DNA from: Castellaniella sp049673105
GTDB taxonomy: Bacteria; Pseudomonadota; Gammaproteobacteria; Burkholderiales; Burkholderiaceae_B
Direction of reading: 5' to 3'
NCBI RefSeq assembly: GCF_049673105.1
Contig: NZ_JBATXG010000021.1
Span: 1-64,000, forward strand
Length of the DNA stretch: 64,000 nucleotides
Under the pieces are notes generated by a model, which was not told where the DNA came from, ran no database searches, and saw only the letters and a list, made by a program, of their open reading frames with translations. Shown here piece by piece: positions 1-9,275 of this stretch. Position 1 is the first letter of the stretch, and each line of letters starts with the position of its first letter. Position numbers and translations under genes: made by a program.

Positions 1-465
1 CGGCGGCACAGGAGCCTGCGCGGCGGCGGGCGCTGCCGCCGGCTCGGCGGCCTGGCCGCCTTGTTGGTGCTCCATTGCGAGCTGGTGCAGTTGGGCGCAG
101 ATGCGCTCGTAGACCTGCTGGTCAGGCTTTTCCGCGCCGCGATACGCGGCGACTTGATCAGTCAACACGTCCTTGGTTTCCAGAAAGAGATCAATCATAT
201 CCTGACGCAGGGGTATTTCACCGTGACGGATCAGGTCCAGGAGGTTTTCCAGTAAATGGGTGGTTTTGGCGAGTTCTTCAAAACAGCCGAACGTGCCGGC
301 CCCGCCTTTGATGGAATGCGCCGCCCGGAAAATACCGTTCAGTTCATCCGAGTCGGGGTTTGCCAGATCCAGATTCAGTAACAGCTGTTCCATATTGGCC
401 AACAGCTCGTCGGCCTCGTCAAAAAACGTATCGTAGAATTCGCTGAGGTCCACACCTGCGCTCAT
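1..465 (-). CDS. cheA: Chemotaxis histidine kinase CheA, N-terminal part (runs off the window)
   Basis: The first 155 codons of CheA, the kinase that passes chemoreceptor signals to CheY and CheB. What is visible is the P1 phosphotransfer (HPt) domain: helices rich in Asp, Glu and Leu around the motif AAHSIKGGAG, whose histidine (about residue 50) is the site phosphorylated in this family. After about residue 135 the protein turns into an Ala/Pro/Gln-rich linker, as expected between P1 and P2. The gene continues past the left edge, so the kinase domains cannot be checked. The ATG at 463-465 follows a GAGGG-type ribosome site. It lies 13 bases after motB on the same strand, the usual motA-motB-cheA order in Burkholderiales. 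Confidence 0.93.
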   Translation of the reverse strand, partial: MSAGVDLSEFYDTFFDEADELLANMEQLLLNLDLANPDSDELNGIFRAAHSIKGGAGTFGCFEELAKTTHLLENLLDLIRHGEIPLRQDMIDLFLETKDVLTDQVAAYRGAEKPDQQVYERICAQLHQLAMEHQQGGQAAEPAAAPAAAQAPVPP

Positions 466-478
466 GATTACCCTCGCT

Positions 479-1609
479 TTAATTGCTGGCTGCCGGAGCG
501 GGCGCTGCCGCCGGCACGCCGGATGATTGGTTTTCCACAGGCGGCGCTGAACCCGCCTGGGTTGCTGCATTGCCGGGTGCTTCTGCAGGGGCGGAAGGCG
601 CGACCGTCGCTGACGGCGCGCCCCCATTGAGGCCCGCGGTTCCGCTGCCTGTCACGCCTGACGGCGGCATGACTGAAGCATTGGGAGAAGCCACCGAACC
701 GTTGCCCGTCTGGCCCGGATGGCTGAGTTCCTCGAGCAATTGACGAACCTGCTTCCCGGTGGTGCCTGCCGCATTCTGCGCGTCGATACGCCGTTCGGCC
801 CGACGATTCAGCACCAAAACGCTGATGCGTCGGTTGACGGCAGCCATGGGGTCGTCTTCGATCAGGTTGACGGTTTCTCCGAGCCCCAAGATGCGCTTGA
901 CCTTTCTTTCGACCAGCCCGCCTGCCACGAGCTCGCGCCGGGCCGAATTAGCCCGATCAGCGGACAATTCCCAGTTGCTGTAGCTACGGTCGCCGGATGC
1001 GTACTGCATCGCGTCCGTGTGACCGGAAATCGTGATCGAATTGGGCAACTGGCTGATGGGCACTGCCAATTCACGCAGAATGTCGCGCATATAGGGCTGG
1101 ACCCGAGCGCTGCCCGTGGCGAACATGGGGCGATTCTGCTGATCCAGGATCTGGATGCGCAGCCCATCGGGCGTCATATCCAGCAAAAGCTGCGGGCGAA
1201 ACTGTTTCAGCACCGGGTTGTGTTCGATCAGGCTTTCCAATTGCTGTTTCAGATTTTCCAGGCTTTCCTGGTCCATCTGATCTTCCTGGTCCATGTCGCT
1301 CAGGGGCGACTGCGGAGGCGTCGAATGATCATTGGGCAGTACGCTAGGTTCCCCGCCGGGGATCACCGACCTGCTGCTGTCGACCTTGGGCCCGCCGGTC
1401 ACGGCAGTGATCAAGGGCGTGCGGAAGTATTCCGCAATGCCTTCCAATTCCGTTTTCGGGACCAGCAGCAAGAGCCACATGACCAGAAAAAACGCCATCA
1501 TCGCCGTCATGAAGTCAGCGTAGGCGATTTTCCAGCTACCCCCGTGATGACCTTCGCCGTAAGCACGCTTACGGCGAACGACAACCCGGCCGGTATCCTG
1601 CTTAGCCAT
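479..1609 (-). CDS. motB: Flagellar motor stator protein MotB
   Basis: MotB anchors the stator to peptidoglycan and forms the proton channel with MotA. After a basic cytoplasmic N-terminus there is one membrane segment (about residues 27-50) containing the motif YADFMTAM; its aspartate is residue 32, the proton-binding position known in E. coli MotB. The OmpA-like peptidoglycan-binding domain follows (about 150-275), with TISGHTDA and an SADRANSARREL helix. The last 90 residues are a low-complexity tail rich in Ala, Pro, Gly and Ser, longer than in E. coli MotB (376 residues here against about 308). It starts 15 bases after motA and is probably cotranscribed with it and with cheA. Confidence 0.96.
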   Translation of the reverse strand: MAKQDTGRVVVRRKRAYGEGHHGGSWKIAYADFMTAMMAFFLVMWLLLLVPKTELEGIAEYFRTPLITAVTGGPKVDSSRSVIPGGEPSVLPNDHSTPPQSPLSDMDQEDQMDQESLENLKQQLESLIEHNPVLKQFRPQLLLDMTPDGLRIQILDQQNRPMFATGSARVQPYMRDILRELAVPISQLPNSITISGHTDAMQYASGDRSYSNWELSADRANSARRELVAGGLVERKVKRILGLGETVNLIEDDPMAAVNRRISVLVLNRRAERRIDAQNAAGTTGKQVRQLLEELSHPGQTGNGSVASPNASVMPPSGVTGSGTAGLNGGAPSATVAPSAPAEAPGNAATQAGSAPPVENQSSGVPAAAPAPAASN

Positions 1610-1624
1610 AGCCCTGCGCCCCTT

Positions 1625-2494
1625 TTATTTAGCGGCCTGGCTCTTGGCCTGGCGAACGTGGGACTCCAGTTCGGCAAACGAGGGCCGGACCGTCGAGAAC
1701 AGAACCTTGCGACCGAACTCCACAGCCAAGGGCGGCGGATAGCCATTCATGCTGGCCAGCAGCGTGACTTTGATGCATTCCAGGACTTTGACGGCGGCGA
1801 TGGACTGGCGTTCGACCGCAGCCGCGAACGGCGAGACAAAACCGTAGGACAATAAGATACCCAGGAACGTACCCACCATGGCCTTGGCGATCAGGTCAGC
1901 CAGCACGGCGGGCGGCTGGTCGACGGCGGCCAGAGCATGCACCACGCCCAGCACCGCCGCCACGATACCGAAGGCCGGCAGACTATCGGCCACGGCCCGG
2001 ACGGCATTGATCGGAGTGTTGTGTTCGCTGTGCAGAGCCTCGATTTCCTGATCCATCAGGGTTTCGATCTCGAAGGGATTCATGTTGCCGCTAATCATGA
2101 TGCGCAGGTAATCGGTCAGAAATTCCATCAATTTGGCGTCTTTCTGAACCTGGGGATACTGCGCGAAGATGGCGCTGGATTTCGGGTCTTCGATGTCGGA
2201 TTCAATGGACATCAGACCATCGCGCCGGGCCTTGGTCAGCAAGGTGTACAGCAAAGCCAGCAGCTCCATATAGAGGGGCTTGCCGTAAGGATTGCGTTTG
2301 ACAGCCTTGGGAATGGCCTCGAACAACAGCTTGATCGAAGCACCATTGCTGCCGCCGATGTAAGCCCCCAGAGCGCAACCGCCGATCAGCAAGAACTCAA
2401 AAGGCTGGTACAAAGCCCCCAGATGCCCGCCTACCCCGATGAAGCTGGCAAACACCCCGACCGTGACGATCAGATACCCCAGAATGATAAACAC
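1625..2494 (-). CDS. motA: Flagellar motor stator protein MotA
   Basis: MotA is the multi-pass stator subunit that pushes on the FliG ring, driven by protons. The 289-residue length is typical. Hydrophobic segments lie near residues 3-22, 30-50, 170-190 and 200-220. The cytoplasmic loop carries the charged stretch KARRDGLMSIESDIEDP (about residues 88-104), matching the Arg and Glu positions known to contact FliG. The C-terminal pair of helices includes the Pro-rich AVADSLPAFGIVAAVLG, where the family's conserved proline lies. It is followed at once by motB and lies downstream of flhDC on the same strand. Confidence 0.96.
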   Translation of the reverse strand: MFIILGYLIVTVGVFASFIGVGGHLGALYQPFEFLLIGGCALGAYIGGSNGASIKLLFEAIPKAVKRNPYGKPLYMELLALLYTLLTKARRDGLMSIESDIEDPKSSAIFAQYPQVQKDAKLMEFLTDYLRIMISGNMNPFEIETLMDQEIEALHSEHNTPINAVRAVADSLPAFGIVAAVLGVVHALAAVDQPPAVLADLIAKAMVGTFLGILLSYGFVSPFAAAVERQSIAAVKVLECIKVTLLASMNGYPPPLAVEFGRKVLFSTVRPSFAELESHVRQAKSQAAK

Positions 2495-2606
2495 GTGCGC
2501 GCGCCTTGTTAGTCGTCAGAATGCTGTCAATGTTCGCCTGTTTTCATGCTTTTAAAAGCATGGTTAAACAGGTCTTTTTGTCCACAAATCCGGTATCTGG
2601 CACCGA

Positions 2607-3170
2607 TCAGGCGGTGGTGGAAGCATGAGCCTTACGTCGCGCACGGGTTTTTCCGGCTCTGGGCGGCGGTTTGCAGATGGCGCAAACGAACGCGGATTCC
2701 GGATCATGAGCATGGGCCACGAACTGGCCATGACACTGCTGACAACAAGACAATTGCACCAGCCCGCTATCGAAAAACCGCACCAGCATCCAGGCCCGCG
2801 TGAAGCTGAGCACGGGTTCGGCAGGCGTCGCGTCGGGATGCAGGCCGGTTTCAGACTGCTCTAGATAGAGACGATAGGCCTGAACCAGCGCATGCGACTT
2901 TTTGGCCGGGGTGAAGGTATCCAGATAACGGTAGATGTTGTAAAACAGGCTGGAATGGATGTTCGGCAGCCAGGTCATGAACCAGTCAACCGAAAACGGC
3001 AGCATGCCCTTGGGGGGCGAAGCGCCTTTGACTTCCCGGTAAAGGCGGGCCAGGCGATCGTAGCTGAGCTGCGTTTCCGCCTGCAGCACCTGCAGGCGGG
3101 CGCCCAAACGGATCATGTCCGTGGCCAACAAAATATCATCGGCCTCGCGAGAGACACTCTTACCAGTCAT
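2607..3170 (-). CDS. flhC: Flagellar transcriptional activator FlhC
   Basis: FlhC is the zinc-binding subunit of the FlhD4C2 master activator of flagellar class II genes. The 187-residue length matches the family. Near the C-terminus four cysteines at about 143, 146, 163 and 166 reproduce the CxxC-(16)-CxxC spacing of the zinc site in E. coli FlhC. The start is 3 bases after the flhD stop, so translation is probably coupled. The tail (about 168-187) is basic and Ala-rich, which could help DNA contact; that last point is inference. Confidence 0.95.
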   Translation of the reverse strand: MTGKSVSREADDILLATDMIRLGARLQVLQAETQLSYDRLARLYREVKGASPPKGMLPFSVDWFMTWLPNIHSSLFYNIYRYLDTFTPAKKSHALVQAYRLYLEQSETGLHPDATPAEPVLSFTRAWMLVRFFDSGLVQLSCCQQCHGQFVAHAHDPESAFVCAICKPPPRAGKTRARRKAHASTTA

Positions 3171-3173
3171 AGA

Positions 3174-3494
3174 TCAAGCAGAAACTGCTTCCTGACGGCT
3201 CATCAGGATGGTTGAATGCGCTTGCTGCAGCACCCCCCCCAGGACTTCTTGAGTCAAGGACGTGAGCAGTTGGGCATCGTTCAGGCGGAAGGCGCACAGA
3301 ACGGAATTGGAACTGGCCAGTTTGACGATTTGGGCAGGCGACAGGTTCAGGATGATTTCTGCGACATCACCACCAAACCCCAACCGGAACATGCCGGCGG
3401 CCGGGTTCTCGCGCAAGAGGCGCTGCGCCAGCATCAGATAGGAGAGGTTGACTTCGCGAATATCATCCAACAACGCAGAATCAATAGCGGACAT
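3174..3494 (-). CDS. flhD: Flagellar transcriptional activator FlhD
   Basis: FlhD is the helical partner of FlhC in the flagellar master regulator. At 106 residues it has the family's usual length; the motifs IREVNLSYLMLAQRLL near the N-terminus and LSPAQIVKLASSN in the middle are characteristic of FlhD. It is the first gene of the minus-strand flhD-flhC-motA-motB-cheA run. The ATG at 3492-3494 follows a GGGAT-type ribosome site. A leader of roughly 160 bases separates it from a candidate promoter. Confidence 0.95.
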   Translation of the reverse strand: MSAIDSALLDDIREVNLSYLMLAQRLLRENPAAGMFRLGFGGDVAEIILNLSPAQIVKLASSNSVLCAFRLNDAQLLTSLTQEVLGGVLQQAHSTILMSRQEAVSA

Positions 3495-3767
3495 GGGATC
3501 CCTTAGGTTAATGACTGTCTTGATGCAGCAGTCCTGGAAGATGATCTTTCAGCTTTAAGCCACTGGCTGGAAGATATTTGTCACGTTTCAGAGCGCTACA
3601 AAAATCAAATTCAGACATCAAAGAAACATTTCCATGCACATTTGGCATAGACGGGGCTAGTATAGCCTTAACTAGCGGGGAATTTGCCCTTACTCATCTG
3701 GTTACAGATATCAAACTTGTTTCTAATTATTAAAATTACAAGAAATATTCAGATTTGCTCCGCCGGT
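3495..3767 (-). promoter_or_regulatory. Upstream region of flhDC with a candidate sigma-70 -10 box and a dyad
   Basis: This 273-base AT-rich gap separates glpD from flhD. Read on the minus strand it contains a perfect TATACT (complement of 3659-3664), which could serve as a -10 box. It sits inside nested symmetry: the half-sites GCTAGT (3656-3661) and ACTAGC (3671-3676) are exact inverted copies 9 bases apart, and GGCTA/TAGCC overlap the -10. No convincing -35 is visible, which would fit an activated promoter. No gene is seen in the gap. Confidence 0.4.
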
Positions 3768-5381
3768 TCAGGCCGGCACCTGCCGATACTGGGCAGCAAG
3801 AGCCATAAAGCTGTTCAAGCCACCGTCTGTGCCGATTTCGTCCTGAAGAATAGACGATACATCAGGGGCTACCCGGGCCGCCTGAGCGGCGTCAAGAAAC
3901 AGCATTCTGTGGCGCCTAGCCAACACATCCTCGACGCAACGCGCGTATTCATGGCGCACGGCGTAGCGCACCATGGCCTCGGTCAGCCCCATTCCCAAAG
4001 ATCTCTCGGCGCCAGGCAGCGCCTGAACGGCAGCGACTTCGGTGCCGTAGCTTTGCAATCCGGGCAGGACGCTGAGACGAGCGACAGCCTGATCCGGGGC
4101 CGGCGCCCCCACCAGAGAAAACCGGGCGGTACGGCAGGCGGGCAAAGGGTCGAGTCGCCCGGCCCGCACGCACTGCTGCAGGACGTCTTCGGCCATAGAC
4201 CGGTAGGTCGTCCATTTACCGCCCGTCACGGTCACCATTCCGGAAGGGCTGATGCGCACGGTATGTTCGCGGCTAATGGACTTGGTGTTGCCGCCATCCT
4301 GATCGTCAGGACGCACCAGAGGCCGCAAGCCCACCCAGACGCTGAGGACATCGCCGGCCTTCGGCGCCCGCGCCAGGACATGGGCGGATTCGTTCAAAAT
4401 GAAGGCCGCCTCGTCGGCCAAGGCGCGGGGTTCGCGCTCTACCCGGTCACGCGGGGTATCGGTGGTGCCCAGAATCACATGCCCCAGCCAGGGCACGGCA
4501 AACAGCACCCGGCCATCCCGCGTATGCGGGACCAGCAAGGCATGGTCAGATGGCAGGAAGGAACGATCGACGACCAGGTGAACCCCCTGACTGGGGGCGA
4601 CCATCGGACGCATCGTCTGCCCCCTGGCCGTGTCGTCGAGTTGACGGACCTCGTCCACCCAGACACCGGTGGCGTTGACGACGCAACGCGCCCGCACCTG
4701 CCCTGTGCGCGGCGCATCATCGGGCGCCAGAGCATCCTGCCAGCGCACGCCGCGGACCTGCCCCTGCTCGTGCAGGATATCGATCACGGGGCAGTAGTTC
4801 AGCACCAACGCCCCCTGGGCAGCGGCAGTCCGCGCCAGGGTCAGGGCCAGGCGCGCGTCATCGAACTGGCCATCCCAGTATTTGACGCCCCCATACAGAT
4901 GGCTGCTGTTGACCCCGGGCAATTCCCGCAGCGTGCTGGCACGCCCCAGCCACTGGGTCTTGCCCAGGCTGGCGGCGCCGGCGAGCGTATCGTAGGCCTT
5001 CAGGCCGATCCCATAGAACGGCAATTCCCAAGGCCGGTAGGCCGGCATGATGAAAGCCAAGGGCTGCGCCAGATGCGGCGCATTGTTCAGCAGGGCGCGC
5101 CTTTCGTGCAAGGCTTCGCGCACCAGGCCGATATTGCCCTGGGCCAGATAACGGACCCCGCCGTGCACCAGTTTGGTGGCGCGCGACGAGGTACCGCCTG
5201 CAAAATCATGGGATTCCAGCAGCAGGACCGACAGGCCCCGCAGCCGGGCATCCAGAGCGACCCCCAACCCGCTGGCGCCACCCCCGATGACGATCAGATC
5301 GACCTCGTGCAAGGCATCGAGGGAGTCCAGCAATTGAGCCCGATCAGTCAGGGCCGGAGAGTGGTCAGCAGGTTGGGACAT
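3768..5381 (-). CDS. glpD: Aerobic glycerol-3-phosphate dehydrogenase
   Basis: A membrane-associated FAD enzyme that oxidises glycerol 3-phosphate to dihydroxyacetone phosphate and feeds electrons to quinone. The N-terminal dinucleotide fold is clear: IVIGGGASGLGVALDA (about residues 30-45). The family signatures GGTSSRATKLVHGGVRYL and, later, GGKWTTYRSMAEDVL are both present. The 537 residues are slightly more than E. coli GlpD (501). The gene starts 21 bases after the binding-protein gene of the glycerol ABC transporter and is the last gene of that operon, so import and oxidation are probably expressed together. The stop codon lies in a GCCGG/CCGGC hairpin without a clear T run. Confidence 0.96.
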   Translation of the reverse strand: MSQPADHSPALTDRAQLLDSLDALHEVDLIVIGGGASGLGVALDARLRGLSVLLLESHDFAGGTSSRATKLVHGGVRYLAQGNIGLVREALHERRALLNNAPHLAQPLAFIMPAYRPWELPFYGIGLKAYDTLAGAASLGKTQWLGRASTLRELPGVNSSHLYGGVKYWDGQFDDARLALTLARTAAAQGALVLNYCPVIDILHEQGQVRGVRWQDALAPDDAPRTGQVRARCVVNATGVWVDEVRQLDDTARGQTMRPMVAPSQGVHLVVDRSFLPSDHALLVPHTRDGRVLFAVPWLGHVILGTTDTPRDRVEREPRALADEAAFILNESAHVLARAPKAGDVLSVWVGLRPLVRPDDQDGGNTKSISREHTVRISPSGMVTVTGGKWTTYRSMAEDVLQQCVRAGRLDPLPACRTARFSLVGAPAPDQAVARLSVLPGLQSYGTEVAAVQALPGAERSLGMGLTEAMVRYAVRHEYARCVEDVLARRHRMLFLDAAQAARVAPDVSSILQDEIGTDGGLNSFMALAAQYRQVPA

Positions 5382-5402
5382 CGTTATTGCACCATTGAGA
5401 GC

Positions 5403-7136
5403 TTAGTTGACGCGGCCTTCCTTCCAGGCCTGCAACAGTGAATCATAAGAGACCGTTTCCGGTTTCGGGTTCTCATTGGCGAGTTTCTTCCAGGGGGCGT
5501 GTTCATCGCTGAGCCACTTGGAAGGATCGCTCTTGGGATTGAGCTTGGGCGCGCAGCGCTGCATGCCGGCGCGTTCCAGGCGGGCCATGACCTTGTCCAT
5601 CTCGGAGGCCAGACCGTTCATGGCTTGCTGGGGCGTTTTTTCTCCGGCGATGGCTTCGGAGATGCTGCGCCACCAGAGCTGAGCCAGCTTCGGATAGTCG
5701 GGCACGTTGGTGCCGGTCGGGGTCCAGGCCACACGCGCGGGGCTGCGGTAGAACTCGATCAAGCCGCCGTATTTATTGGCGTTTTTCGTGAAATACTCGC
5801 TATGAATATCGCTGTCGCGGATGAAGGTCAAGCCCGTGATGGATTTCTTCAGGGACGTGGTCTTGGCCGTGACGAACTGGGCATACAGCCAGGCAGCGGC
5901 GACCTTGTTGGCATCGTGGTTCTTGAAGAAGGTCCACGAACCCACATCCTGGTAGCCGTTTTGCATGCCTTCCTTCCAGTAGGGGCCGTGCGGAGCCGGC
6001 GCCATGCGCCATTTCGGCGTACCGTCTTCGTTGACGACCGGCAGGCCGGCCTTGGTCATGTCCGCGGTAAAGGCGGTGTACCAGAAGATCTGCTGGGCGA
6101 TTTCACCCTGCGCCGGCACGGGGCCGGATTCGGAGAAGGTCATGCCCTGCGCCACCGGCGGCGCGTATTTCTTCATCCAGTCGATGTATTTGGTCAAGGC
6201 ATAAACGGCGGCGGGCGAGTTGGTGGCGCCGCCCCGCTCGACGGAAGCGCCGACCGGCGTGCAATTGTCGGCTGCCACCCGGATGCCCCATTCATCGACC
6301 GGCAGGCCGTTGGGGCTGCCCTTGTCGGCGGAACCGGCCATCGACAGCCAGGCGTCGGTGAAGCGCCATCCCAGAGACGGATCTTTTTTGCCGTAGTCCA
6401 TATGACCATAAATCGGTTTGCCGTCCAGGGTCTTGATGTCGTCGGTGAAGAACTTGGCGATGTCTTCATAGGCTGACCAGGTGACGGGCACGCCCAGCTC
6501 GTAGCCGTACTTGGCTTTGAACTTTTCCTTCAGGTCCGGGCGATTGAACAGGTCATAGCGGAACCAATACAGATTGGCGAACTGCTGGTCGGGCAACTGG
6601 TACATCTGGCCATCGGGCGCCGTGGTGAAGGATGTGCCGATGAAGTCCTTCAGATCCAGACCAGGATTGGTGTAGTCTTTGCCCGCACCCTTCATGTAGT
6701 CGGTCAGGGACAGGATTTCACCGTAGCGATAGTGCATGCCGATCAGGTCGGAATCCGAGATCCAGCCGTCATAGATGGATTTCCCCGACAGCATCGAGGT
6801 CTGCAGCTTTTCAACGACGTCGCCTTCCTGGATCAGGTCATGCGTGACCTTGATCCCGGTGATTTCGGAAAAGGCTTTGGCCAGGACCTTGGATTCGTAT
6901 TCATGCGTCGTGATGGTTTCAGACACCACGGTAATCTCATTGACGCCTTGGGCCTTGAGTTTGGCGGCGGCATCGATGAACCATTGCATTTCCGCCTTTT
7001 GCTGATCCTTGCTCAGCGTCGAGGGCTGGAATTCGGTATCGATCCATTTTTCGGCCTCGGGCATGCCGGCCCAGGCGGCCTGGCTGCCCATGGCGCAGGC
7101 CAGCGCCAACGCCACAGCGGTATAGCGAAATTTCAT
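5403..7136 (-). CDS. glpV: Glycerol ABC transporter, periplasmic binding protein (GlpV-like)
   Basis: A predicted periplasmic solute-binding protein of 577 residues. The start at 7136 gives a clean signal peptide (basic MKFRYTAV, hydrophobic core, Ala-rich cleavage site AWA-G near residue 24) and is preceded by AGAGGAG; the longer upstream reading has neither. It belongs to the sugar-binding family 1 type but is about 130 residues longer than usual for that family, as known for the glycerol-binding protein of the Rhizobium glpSTPQV system. The neighbours (two ATPases, two permeases, DUF2160, glpD, divergent glpK) make glycerol the most probable ligand. The assignment rests on operon context, not on binding residues. 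Confidence 0.85.
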   Translation of the reverse strand: MKFRYTAVALALACAMGSQAAWAGMPEAEKWIDTEFQPSTLSKDQQKAEMQWFIDAAAKLKAQGVNEITVVSETITTHEYESKVLAKAFSEITGIKVTHDLIQEGDVVEKLQTSMLSGKSIYDGWISDSDLIGMHYRYGEILSLTDYMKGAGKDYTNPGLDLKDFIGTSFTTAPDGQMYQLPDQQFANLYWFRYDLFNRPDLKEKFKAKYGYELGVPVTWSAYEDIAKFFTDDIKTLDGKPIYGHMDYGKKDPSLGWRFTDAWLSMAGSADKGSPNGLPVDEWGIRVAADNCTPVGASVERGGATNSPAAVYALTKYIDWMKKYAPPVAQGMTFSESGPVPAQGEIAQQIFWYTAFTADMTKAGLPVVNEDGTPKWRMAPAPHGPYWKEGMQNGYQDVGSWTFFKNHDANKVAAAWLYAQFVTAKTTSLKKSITGLTFIRDSDIHSEYFTKNANKYGGLIEFYRSPARVAWTPTGTNVPDYPKLAQLWWRSISEAIAGEKTPQQAMNGLASEMDKVMARLERAGMQRCAPKLNPKSDPSKWLSDEHAPWKKLANENPKPETVSYDSLLQAWKEGRVN

Positions 7137-7248
7137 GATGATCTCCTCTGGTTTGAATATCCCCGGGTCCTGCTGAATGGCTGCGCCGCGGGGGACGGCG
7201 ATCCACTGAGCAGCGGCACTGATAGACACCAGCGCCGCCTGCCTTTTC

Positions 7249-7557
7249 CTAACCTTTGCGCATGACGAAGACCAGCGCGCCCATGGACAGCACAAAACTG
7301 ATCCAGATCGAGGGTTCTTCCTGCAAGGCGAACCAGTCCATCAACTGCTCGCCCAAGCCCAGAAAGCCCAGGTTGATGTACGCAGCCAGCAGCAGACCGA
7401 TGAACAGGCGGTCTCCGCGCGTGGTCTGCATGGGAAGAAAGCCTTTGCGCAGCACCGTGGGCGAGCGGGTTTCCCAGATCGTCATGCCGGCCAGCAGCAG
7501 CACGACGCAAATGAAAAACACGGCGGTCGGCACAGTCCAAACCATCCAATCGAACAT
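7249..7557 (-). CDS. DUF2160 small integral membrane protein of the glycerol ABC operon
   Basis: A 102-residue protein with about three hydrophobic segments (near 6-24, 45-65 and 78-95), separated by a short basic loop containing TRGDRLFIG. The start MFDWMVW at 7557 is chosen because it begins directly with a membrane segment and lies 13 bases after the permease gene. From memory this matches the DUF2160 family, regularly found between the second permease and the binding protein in glycerol-type ABC operons (called glpU in rhizobia). Its job is unknown; an accessory membrane subunit or permease chaperone is plausible. It lacks ABC motifs and is too short to be a permease. Confidence 0.8.
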   Translation of the reverse strand: MFDWMVWTVPTAVFFICVVLLLAGMTIWETRSPTVLRKGFLPMQTTRGDRLFIGLLLAAYINLGFLGLGEQLMDWFALQEEPSIWISFVLSMGALVFVMRKG

Positions 7558-7570
7558 GATGTATTCCCCC

Positions 7571-8381
7571 TTAGACCCGCCCCATGGCGAAGCCCTTGGC
7601 AATGTAGTGACGCACGAACCAGATGACGATGGCGCCCGGCACGATGGTCAGCGTGCCGGCTGCCGCCAGGGTGGCCCAGTCCATGCCCGAGGCCGAGACC
7701 GTGCGCGTCATGATGGCGGCGATGGGTTTGGCATCGACACTGGTGAGCGTGCGCGCCAGCAGCAGTTCCACCCAGCTGAACATGAAGCAGAAGAACGCGG
7801 CCACCCCAACCCCGGATTTGATCAGGGGCAGGAAGATCGTCAGGAAAAAGCGCGGAAAGCTATAGCCGTCGATGTAGGCGGTTTCGTCGATTTCGCGGGG
7901 CACCCCGCTCATGAAGCCTTCCAGGATCCAGACCGCCAGCGGCACGTTGAACAGCAGATGGGCCAGCGCCACCGCCCAGTAGGTATCCAGCAAGCCAAGC
8001 GTCGAATACAGCTGGAAGAACGGCAGCAAAAAGACCGCCGGCGGCGTCATGCGGTTGGTCAGCAACCAGAAGAAAACGTGTTTGTCGCCCAGGAAGGAAT
8101 AGCGTGAAAACGCATACGCCGCCGGCAAGGCGACCGCAATCGCCATGACCATATTCAGAAAGACGTAGGCCAGACTGTTGACGTAGCCCATGTACCAGGA
8201 CGCATCCGTCAGGATGGCGCGGTAGTTGGCCAGCGTGAATTCACGCGGCAAGATCGAGAATTCCGCCAGGATGCCCTGGTTGGTCTTGAAGCTCATGACC
8301 ACCATCCAATAGATGGGAACCAGAGCGAACAACAGATACAGCCACAGAAAGACCGTCCGTTTGCGCGGCAGCCAATTGCGC

Positions 8382-8389
<8 letters not shown>
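7571..8389 (-). CDS. glpQ: Glycerol ABC transporter, second permease (GlpQ-like, MalG type)
   Basis: An inner-membrane permease of the binding-protein-dependent type, 272 residues, with six hydrophobic segments. The coupling-loop motif lies in EIDETAYIDGYSFPRFFLTI (EAA motif with the conserved Gly, about residues 170-190), which docks on the ATPase. The N-terminus RKRTVFLWLYLLFALVPIYWM is the first membrane helix, typical of the MalG class. The start at 8389 overlaps the end of the first permease gene by 8 bases, indicating translational coupling. It should pair with the GlpP-like permease to form the channel. Confidence 0.87.

Positions 8390-9271
<882 letters not shown>

Positions 9272-9275
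<4 letters not shown>

Noticed and set aside
719..1855. A 378-codon plus-strand frame opposite motB
   Set aside because: Covers motB and the end of motA in antisense, with no family motif. Shadow frame.
3684..5441. A 585-codon plus-strand frame opposite glpD
   Set aside because: glpD on the minus strand has clear FAD motifs; the opposite frame has none and is Gly/Arg/His/Gln-rich, as shadows are.
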